This document shows positions 1 to 5,240 of a DNA stretch of 5,240 bases, piece by piece. The notes under the pieces were generated by a model. It searched no databases, was not told the origin of the DNA, and saw nothing but the letters and a program-made list of their open reading frames with translations. Position 1 is the first letter of the stretch. Every line of letters starts with the position of its first letter. Position numbers and translations under genes: made by a program. Source of the DNA: Thiotrichales bacterium (lineage in GTDB: Bacteria; Pseudomonadota; Gammaproteobacteria; PS1; Pseudothioglobaceae); the NCBI GenBank assembly GCA_002698045.1, contig NZUR01000008.1, forward strand, positions 11,725 through 16,964, in the 5' to 3' direction.

Positions 1-17
1 ATCGACGCAATACCTAT
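1..17. other. Bases downstream of the gltB stop; no terminator seen
   Basis: Only 17 bases follow the gltB stop codon (TAG, 20-18 on the minus strand). They hold no hairpin or T run, and no ATG on the minus strand. This is compatible with read-through into a downstream gltD, but the window is too short to show it. Confidence 0.5.
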
Positions 18-3000
18 CTAGCTTGCCTCAAGCAGTGCTTTATTTTTTGCCGCTAGAACTTCTTTTAACGCCTTTGGCATCACTTTAACAAAGTGAGCTA
101 TTTCTTCATCCCAGTTATTTATAATTTTCTCTGCAATCTGAGAGCCCGTCAGTTTGAAATGCTTGGTCAAAAGAGTAAACAACTCAGAAGTTGACTCTCT
201 ATCCATCGGATCAAAATCTATCATTGCTGAGTTAGCTCTGCTTAGAAGAGTTAGGTTAGGATTGTAGACAAAAGCTATCCCACCACTCATACCAGCGCCA
301 AAATTGCGTCCTACCTCACCTAGTATTACTGCGCGTCCACCTGTCATATATTCACACCCATGATCACCAATTCCTTCAACAACCGCAATCAGTCCAGAAT
401 TTCTTACACAAAAGCGCTCAGCTACCTGGCCGGATAAATACATTTCACCCCCAGTGGCACCATAACCGCAAACATTACCAGCAATGATTTCACTCTGTGG
501 AGTGTAGGTAGAATCTTTTGGTGGGTAAATAATTAAGCGGCCACCAGAAAGCCCTTTGCCAACATAGTCATTAGCGTCACCCTCAACTGACAGAGTTATT
601 CCTCTTGCAAGAAATGCACCAAACGATTGTCCTGCCGAGCCTTTAAAATCAACATGTATTGCACCATCTTTTAGGTTATTTGCATTTCTTGTCTTGACAA
701 CATGAGAAGACAGCATCGCCCCAACAGCTCTGTCAATATTAGAGATAGTTGATTCAAGTTTAACCTTGCTATTGCCTTCAATTGCAACTTTTGATTTTGC
801 AATTAGCTGATGATCAAGTTGTTCCTCAAGCTGATGATCTTGCTTAATACTTTGAAAGGTTCCTGCATCTCTATATTGATTATCGGCAGGTGTTAAAACT
901 GCACTTAGATCTATAGAGTCCTGTTTCCAGTGGTTAATTGCTTGATTCATTTCAAGCATATCAACGCGGCCGACCATATCAGTTAGTTTTTCAAAACCAA
1001 GTTTTGCCATAATAATACGTAACTCTTCTGCCACCATAAATAAGTAATTGACGACATGTTCCGGTTTGCCTGTAAATTTTTTACGCAACACTTTATCTTG
1101 CGTTGCTATTCCAACCGGACAGGTATTGAGGTGACATTTACGCATCATAATACAACCCAGTGTAATCAGTGGAGCTGTTGAAAAGCCAAACTCTTCAGCT
1201 CCTAGCAGCGCAGCAATTGCAACATCTCTTCCTGTTTTAAGTTGACCATCAGTCTGAATGACTACTCGTGAACGTAGGTCATTCATAACTAGAGTTTGAT
1301 GTGTCTCAGCAACCCCTAGCTCCCAAGGCAGGCCGGCATGTTTAATTGAAGTTAAAGGTGAGGCGCCAGTTCCACCGTCATGACCAGCAATAACAATATG
1401 ATCAGATTTAGCTTTAGTTACACCTGCAGCAACTGTTCCAACACCAACTTCAGAGACTAATTTCACACTAATACGAGCATCAGGATTAGACCTCTTAAGG
1501 TCAAAAATTAGTTGAGCTAAGTCTTCAATAGAATAAATATCATGATGTGGCGGTGGACTAATTAAGCCTACACCGGCAGTCGAGCAACGAATCTTTGCAA
1601 TTCCTTCATCAACTTTGCCGCCAGGTAATTCGCCACCCTCTCCTGGTTTTGCACCTTGTGAAACTTTAATTTGCAACTCATCAGCATTATTTAGGAATTC
1701 AATAGTAACACCAAAGCGACCAGATGCAACTTGCTTAATAGCGCTTCGACGAGAATCGCCATTTAAATCTGGAGTCCATCGTTTAGAGTCTTCCCCTCCT
1801 TCTCCAGTATTTGATTTTCCACCAATACGATTCATTGCTATCGCCAGAGACTCATGAGATTCAGCAGATATAGAGCCAAAACTCATTGCGCCAGTTACAA
1901 ATCTTTTTACAATTTCTTGAGCTGGTTCAACTTTTTTAATGTCGATTGGTTTACCTGTTTTGAATTCCATTAAGCCTCGAAGAGTACAATTTCTAGTGCC
2001 TTCTTCATTGGATTTTTTTGAGAATTCCCAGTATGCATTTTGATCATTACTTCTAGCTGCTTTTTGAAGACTGGTAATAGTTTGAGGTTCCCACATATGT
2101 TTCTCACCACCACTTCTCCAATGGTATTGTCCAAGGTTATCTAGTGAGGTTGAGAGGTATGCTTTTTTATGTTGCGCTTCAGATTCAGTTTGAATGACAT
2201 CGAAGCTAACCCCACTGATTCTACTTGCAGTTTCAAAGAAACACTTATTCATGACTTCAGGAGAAAGCCCAACCGCCTCGAAAATTTGTGCACCTTTGTA
2301 GGACGCTAATGTTGAAATTCCCATTTTTGCCATCACTTTTAGCATCCCTTTAGCGATAGCTTTGCGATATGCTTTAACAATTGCCTCGTCATCATCTAGA
2401 TGAATTAGATTGTCTCGCCTTGCTTGCCATAGTGCTTCAAAGGCAAGGTATGGGTTAATAGCGTCAGCGCCAAAACCTGTCAGTAGACAGAAGTGATGGA
2501 CTTCTCTAGCTTCTCCAGTTTCAACGATTAGCCCTACTTGAGTTCTTTTGTAATTAGCCACCAAATATCTATGTACTGCTGAGGAAGCCAGAAGAGAACT
2601 TATAGCATTTCGGCTTGAATTAATATTTCGATCTGACAATATAACTAGACTATGACCATCATCTATAGCTTGAGTACTTTGTTGGCAAATAGAATCAAGC
2701 ATCTCACTTAAGTCATGCTTTTCATTTACATCGTAAGTAATGTCAATCGTCTTGCTTGTCCAGCCACGATGGTCGCATTGATGTAAAGCTGATATTTCTT
2801 CATTTGTTAGAATGGGATGCTCAATAACTAGGCGATGGGCATTTTCAGCCTTGTTGCTTAGTAGGTTTCCTTCGGGCCCGATTGAACAGCTCAATGACAT
2901 AACAACCTCCTCTCTTATAGAGTCGATAGCAGGATTAGTGACTTGAGCAAAAAGTTGCTTAAAGTAATCATAGATTATGCGAGATTGATCTGAGAGACAT

Positions 3001-4535
3001 GCTAATGCAGAATCATTCCCCATTGATCCGACTGGATCCCTTAGCTCACTGACAAGTGGTAACAACATAAATTGTAATGTTTCTGTACTATAACCAAATG
3101 CCTTTAATCGGTTTATAAGTGTTTCAGGATAGAAGCCTTTAGCATCTCCAGTAGCTGGTAAATCTGATAGTTTTATTTGTTGATCTTTTAGCCAATCATG
3201 GTAAGGATTTTTCCCAGCAAAGCTGTCTTTTATCTCGTCATCATCAACTAGCTTGCCCTTATCAAAGTCAACAAGAAACATTTTTCCAGGCCTAAGTCTG
3301 CCTTTTGTTTTAATGTTATTGGTTTCTACATCAACCACACCAACTTCAGAGGCCATAATAACTCGATCATCATGAGTCAAGTAGTAGCGAGATGGTCTAA
3401 GTCCATTCCTGTCAAGAACTGCACCAATGTATCTTCCATCGGTAAAAGCAATTGATGCAGGCCCATCCCAAGGCTCCATAACATTAGAGAAATACTCATA
3501 AAAAGATTTTTTCTTTTCACTCATCTCATTGTCGTTTTGCCAAGCTTCCGGGATCATCATCAATACAGCTTCCTGTAATGACCTTCCATTCATTAGAAGA
3601 AATTCTAAAACGTTATCAAAGCTACCAGAATCTGAAACTTCAGTTTCAATAACTGGTAAAGTTTTATTTAAGTTATTACCAAAAACAGCGCTCTCTAAAA
3701 CTCCTTCGCGAGCCCTCATCCAGTTGAAGTTACCTTGTCGAGTGTTAATTTCTCCATTGTGAGCCATAAAGCGACAAGGTTGTGCACGATCCCAAGATGG
3801 AAAAGTATTGGTTGAAAAACGTGAATGTACCATAGCTAAATATGTGCTAAATTTTTTATTACTAAGGTCTGTATAGAAGTTCAATAACTGCGACCCCATA
3901 AGCATTCCCTTATAGATTATGACTCTTGTAGAAAGACTACAAATATAAAATAACAAGGCCTGAGAAAGTGAATCGTCTGAGCGGATGACTTTGGAAACAT
4001 GTTTTCGAATAATATAAAGAATACCCTCAAAGGAGTCTGAATCTAGTCCTTGAGAGTTAGCAATAATAAGCTGTTTCATTACAGGTTGAGAGTCACGTGC
4101 AGTATCTCCAATATCAGCCTTGATTTCATCCAACGGCACATCACGCCAACCAATCAGGTTTTGACCTTCATCTTTTACGGCTTTTTCAATTACTGAAATG
4201 CAGTGTTGTCTTTCTTTAGCATCTTGAGGAAAAAATACATTTCCAACTCCGTAGCTTCCTGGCTCAACTTTAATTCCAAATAGAGATTGAATTTCCAATG
4301 AGAAAAAATCATGTGGAATGTTCGTCAAGATACCAGCACCATCACCAGTGTTTGCTTCACAACCACAACCTCCACGATGATCCATACGAGAAAGCATTTC
4401 TAGGGCATCTTTAGTAATTTTATGAGAGGGATGACTTTTTAAATTAGCAATAAAGCCAACACCACAATTCTCTTTCTCATTGTTTGGGTGATAAAGACCA
4501 CGAGGCCTAGGCAAGTGTAATTGCTTGTTGATCAT
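18..4535 (-). CDS. gltB: Glutamate synthase (NADPH-type), large/alpha subunit GltB, complete
   Basis: This 1505-residue protein makes two glutamates from glutamine and 2-oxoglutarate in the cytoplasm; electrons normally come from NADPH through the small subunit GltD. Domains in order: propeptide 1-23; class II glutamine amidotransferase about 24-430, with nucleophile Cys24 in NCGVGF, HSRFSTNTFPSW (237-248), oxyanion motif HNGEINT (259-265) and SDSGSFD (301-307); central domain about 480-780; FMN-binding synthase domain about 840-1215, with TGAMSFGSIS (881-890), ELPGGKVDEG (969-978) and GHDGGTGASP (1051-1060); 3Fe-4S cysteines 1128, 1134 and 1139 (C-x5-C-x4-C); and a C-terminal GXGXG beta-helix about 1275-1430. 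The length is normal for bacterial GltB (about 1450-1550). The ATG at 4535 is the only possible start: an in-frame stop lies upstream at 4575-4577, with no ATG, GTG or TTG between. No clear Shine-Dalgarno is present. The reading frame is intact. The usual partner gltD would lie past position 1 and is not visible. The alternative is a ferredoxin-dependent GOGAT (GltS), which shares this architecture; the subunit assignment needs gltD. Confidence 0.97.
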   Translation of the reverse strand: MINKQLHLPRPRGLYHPNNEKENCGVGFIANLKSHPSHKITKDALEMLSRMDHRGGCGCEANTGDGAGILTNIPHDFFSLEIQSLFGIKVEPGSYGVGNVFFPQDAKERQHCISVIEKAVKDEGQNLIGWRDVPLDEIKADIGDTARDSQPVMKQLIIANSQGLDSDSFEGILYIIRKHVSKVIRSDDSLSQALLFYICSLSTRVIIYKGMLMGSQLLNFYTDLSNKKFSTYLAMVHSRFSTNTFPSWDRAQPCRFMAHNGEINTRQGNFNWMRAREGVLESAVFGNNLNKTLPVIETEVSDSGSFDNVLEFLLMNGRSLQEAVLMMIPEAWQNDNEMSEKKKSFYEYFSNVMEPWDGPASIAFTDGRYIGAVLDRNGLRPSRYYLTHDDRVIMASEVGVVDVETNNIKTKGRLRPGKMFLVDFDKGKLVDDDEIKDSFAGKNPYHDWLKDQQIKLSDLPATGDAKGFYPETLINRLKAFGYSTETLQFMLLPLVSELRDPVGSMGNDSALACLSDQSRIIYDYFKQLFAQVTNPAIDSIREEVVMSLSCSIGPEGNLLSNKAENAHRLVIEHPILTNEEISALHQCDHRGWTSKTIDITYDVNEKHDLSEMLDSICQQSTQAIDDGHSLVILSDRNINSSRNAISSLLASSAVHRYLVANYKRTQVGLIVETGEAREVHHFCLLTGFGADAINPYLAFEALWQARRDNLIHLDDDEAIVKAYRKAIAKGMLKVMAKMGISTLASYKGAQIFEAVGLSPEVMNKCFFETASRISGVSFDVIQTESEAQHKKAYLSTSLDNLGQYHWRSGGEKHMWEPQTITSLQKAARSNDQNAYWEFSKKSNEEGTRNCTLRGLMEFKTGKPIDIKKVEPAQEIVKRFVTGAMSFGSISAESHESLAIAMNRIGGKSNTGEGGEDSKRWTPDLNGDSRRSAIKQVASGRFGVTIEFLNNADELQIKVSQGAKPGEGGELPGGKVDEGIAKIRCSTAGVGLISPPPHHDIYSIEDLAQLIFDLKRSNPDARISVKLVSEVGVGTVAAGVTKAKSDHIVIAGHDGGTGASPLTSIKHAGLPWELGVAETHQTLVMNDLRSRVVIQTDGQLKTGRDVAIAALLGAEEFGFSTAPLITLGCIMMRKCHLNTCPVGIATQDKVLRKKFTGKPEHVVNYLFMVAEELRIIMAKLGFEKLTDMVGRVDMLEMNQAINHWKQDSIDLSAVLTPADNQYRDAGTFQSIKQDHQLEEQLDHQLIAKSKVAIEGNSKVKLESTISNIDRAVGAMLSSHVVKTRNANNLKDGAIHVDFKGSAGQSFGAFLARGITLSVEGDANDYVGKGLSGGRLIIYPPKDSTYTPQSEIIAGNVCGYGATGGEMYLSGQVAERFCVRNSGLIAVVEGIGDHGCEYMTGGRAVILGEVGRNFGAGMSGGIAFVYNPNLTLLSRANSAMIDFDPMDRESTSELFTLLTKHFKLTGSQIAEKIINNWDEEIAHFVKVMPKALKEVLAAKNKALLEAS
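4467..4535 (-). other. Predicted GltB N-terminal propeptide (residues 1-23)
   Basis: Known GltB proteins are cleaved to expose the catalytic cysteine as residue 1. Here the conserved NCGVGF motif puts that cysteine at residue 24 (codon at 4464-4466, TGT on the minus strand), so residues 1-23 would be removed. The segment is rich in Pro, Arg, His and Asn and has no hydrophobic core, so it is not a secretion signal. Cleavage is inferred from the family and not seen directly. Confidence 0.8.
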
Positions 4536-4545
4536 GAAAACTGAG

Positions 4546-4569
4546 TGTAAAAAAGAATGTAAAAAAAGA
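4546..4569. repeat. Two-copy 12-base tandem repeat in the gltB leader
   Basis: TGTAAAAAAGAA (4546-4557) is followed directly by TGTAAAAAAAGA (4558-4569), with 10 of 12 positions identical. Read on the gltB strand this gives two pyrimidine tracts of the form CTTTTTTACA within the predicted untranslated leader. It may be a simple slippage product, or a U-rich region that helps ribosome loading where no Shine-Dalgarno exists. The repeat is seen directly; any function is inference. Confidence 0.6.
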
Positions 4570-4574
4570 GAGTA

Positions 4575-4587
4575 TTATAACGTATAA
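4575..4587. promoter_or_regulatory. Small inverted repeat overlapping the gltB -10 element
   Basis: TTATA-ACG-TATAA is a perfect inverted repeat with five-base arms and a three-base centre. It covers most of the gltB -10 hexamer and would be well placed as an operator, but such short AT-only arms also arise easily by chance in this composition. Confidence 0.25.
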
Positions 4588-4594
4588 CCCCCCC
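4588..4594. repeat. Seven-base C homopolymer (G7 on the gltB strand) between the gltB -35 and -10 elements
   Basis: A run of seven C directly abuts five T (4595-4599) in an otherwise AT-rich spacer. It falls inside the 17-base gap of the predicted gltB promoter, so a length change would change the -35/-10 spacing. The tract is directly visible; its variability is not known. Confidence 0.6.
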
Positions 4595-4623
4595 TTTTTG
4601 AATACCAAATCGACCCAATTGTA

Positions 4624-4652
4624 TTGTCATAATAGGCATCTTAAGGTAGAAT
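4624..4652 (+). promoter_or_regulatory. Predicted sigma70 promoter of yaaA
   Basis: TTGTCA (4624-4629) and TAGAAT (4647-4652) each match the sigma70 consensus at five of six positions and are 17 bases apart. Transcription would start near 4659, leaving a leader of only about 13 bases before the ATG at 4672. The -35 element lies 21 bases from the divergent gltB -35 element, so the two promoters are back to back without overlapping core elements. Confidence 0.65.
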
Positions 4653-4671
4653 CTTTTTATTTTTAAGCGAT

Positions 4672-5240
4672 ATGCTAGCAATCATTTCACCTTCAAAAAC
4701 GCAAGATTTTTCTTTATGTGATATTGAATCTTATTCGCAATCTCGACAATTAAACCACTCTCAAGAATTAGTCAACATTCTAAAGAATAAGACTCAGCAA
4801 CAAATTTCAAAACTTATGTCACTGAGTGAAAAATTATCAAAGTTAAATTTTGATCGTTTTCAGAGCTTTAAAACTCCCTTCTCTTTGGGTAATGCTAAAC
4901 AAGCTTTGCTTGCTTTTAAGGGTGATGTTTATAATGGTATTGATGCGTCATCACTCTCTAGTCAAGACCTAGAGTTCGCACAAAATAATATTCGTATGCT
5001 TTCAGGACTTTATGGTGTTCTTAGACCACTCGATTTGATACAACCTTACCGCTTAGAGATGGGAACAAAGCTTAACAATAAAAAGGGCAGCAATCTTTAT
5101 GATTTTTGGGGGAATGATATTAGTGATGTTCTTAATGAAGATGAATCAAATCTGATAGTTAATCTTGCATCTAATGAGTATTTTAAGGCTATTGATAAAA
5201 AAACACTTAAGGCAAATGTTTTAGATATAGTTTTTAAAGA
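4672..5240 (+). CDS. yaaA: Peroxide stress protein YaaA (DUF328/UPF0246 family), 3' end cut by the window edge
   Basis: The open frame gives 189 residues with no stop before the edge. E. coli YaaA is 258 residues, so about three quarters are visible. In E. coli, YaaA is a cytoplasmic protein induced under peroxide stress that lowers free intracellular iron and so limits Fenton damage to DNA and protein; DNA binding has also been reported for the family. Recognisable family motifs are the N-terminal MLAIISPSKT (1-10), AFKGDVYNG (81-89), MLSGLYGVLRPLDL (109-122), QPYRLEMG (124-131), LYDFWG (142-147) and NLASNEYF (164-171). No signal peptide or membrane segment is seen. The ATG at 4672 is chosen because the family starts ML-ISP and an in-frame stop lies at 4642-4644 with no other start between. 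The gene is divergent from gltB and has its own sigma70-like promoter with a very short leader. The Shine-Dalgarno is weak at best (AAG at 4665-4667). No OxyR site could be identified by eye. Confidence 0.95.
   Translation, partial: MLAIISPSKTQDFSLCDIESYSQSRQLNHSQELVNILKNKTQQQISKLMSLSEKLSKLNFDRFQSFKTPFSLGNAKQALLAFKGDVYNGIDASSLSSQDLEFAQNNIRMLSGLYGVLRPLDLIQPYRLEMGTKLNNKKGSNLYDFWGNDISDVLNEDESNLIVNLASNEYFKAIDKKTLKANVLDIVFK

Larger units (their letters stand above)
4574..4602 (-). promoter_or_regulatory. Predicted sigma70 promoter of gltB
   Basis: On the minus strand a consensus -10, TATAAT (4579-4574), is preceded by TTCAAA (4602-4597, four of six matches to TTGACA) at a 17-base spacing. The start of transcription would be near 4567, giving a leader of about 32 bases. 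The spacer contains a run of seven G (4594-4588). There is no TG extended -10. The weak -35 with a perfect -10 suggests that an activator may help, but no Lrp or NtrC-type site can be identified by eye. Confidence 0.65.

Noticed and set aside
805..839. Direct repeat AGCTGATGATC (805-815 and 829-839)
   Set aside because: It encodes the two DHQL segments of QDHQLEEQLDHQL in the linker before the GXGXG domain. As far as I recall, similar wording occurs in other GltB proteins, so it is coding similarity rather than a separate element.
1615..1857. Open frame of about 80 codons on the plus strand inside gltB
   Set aside because: It lies wholly opposite the conserved FMN-domain coding sequence of gltB, is not recognisable as a protein, and is explained as an antisense shadow.
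3529..3762. Open frame of about 77 codons on the plus strand inside gltB
   Set aside because: It lies opposite the conserved amidotransferase-domain coding sequence, has no recognisable product, and is best read as a shadow.
3772..3776. Cys254 in AQPCRFMAHNGEINT, close to the amidotransferase oxyanion motif
   Set aside because: Many homologues I recall have an aromatic residue here, but the position is not catalytic and variation is expected. All key residues are intact.
4561..4599. Possible transcription terminator or attenuator from the T runs in the spacer
   Set aside because: The T runs are not preceded by a GC-rich hairpin on either strand, and both genes read away from this region.

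Overview
The window is an ordinary piece of chromosome from an AT-rich bacterium. It holds two divergently transcribed genes separated by 136 bases. Positions 18-4535 on the minus strand carry a complete gltB, the large (alpha) subunit of glutamate synthase. Positions 4672-5240 on the plus strand carry the first 189 codons of yaaA (DUF328/UPF0246 family, peroxide stress protein), which runs off the right edge.

Both proteins look proteobacterial. The YaaA resembles gammaproteobacterial YaaA as I remember the E. coli protein. Together with the low GC, this suggests a low-GC gammaproteobacterium, possibly a marine sulfur-oxidiser-type lineage such as SUP05/Thioglobus. That placement is an inference from composition and protein style, not a demonstrated match.

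The layout is simple. Positions 1-17 are the 17 bases downstream of the gltB stop and show no terminator, so gltD, the usual partner, may follow beyond the edge. GltB has all its expected parts: a short propeptide before the catalytic Cys24, a glutamine amidotransferase domain, a central domain, an FMN-binding synthase domain with a C-x5-C-x4-C 3Fe-4S motif, and a GXGXG beta-helix. No frameshift or missing key residue is seen. The spacer at 4536-4671 holds back-to-back sigma70-type promoters: TTCAAA-N17-TATAAT for gltB and TTGTCA-N17-TAGAAT for yaaA. It also holds a seven-base C/G homopolymer inside the gltB promoter spacer and a 12-base A/T-rich tandem duplication in the predicted gltB leader. 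Neither gene has a convincing Shine-Dalgarno sequence.

GltB works in nitrogen assimilation (with GltD and, upstream in the pathway, glutamine synthetase). YaaA is linked to oxidative stress and iron-related DNA protection. The two need not act together, although a shared divergent control region is possible. I found no new system here; the points most worth a second look are all in the intergenic control region.
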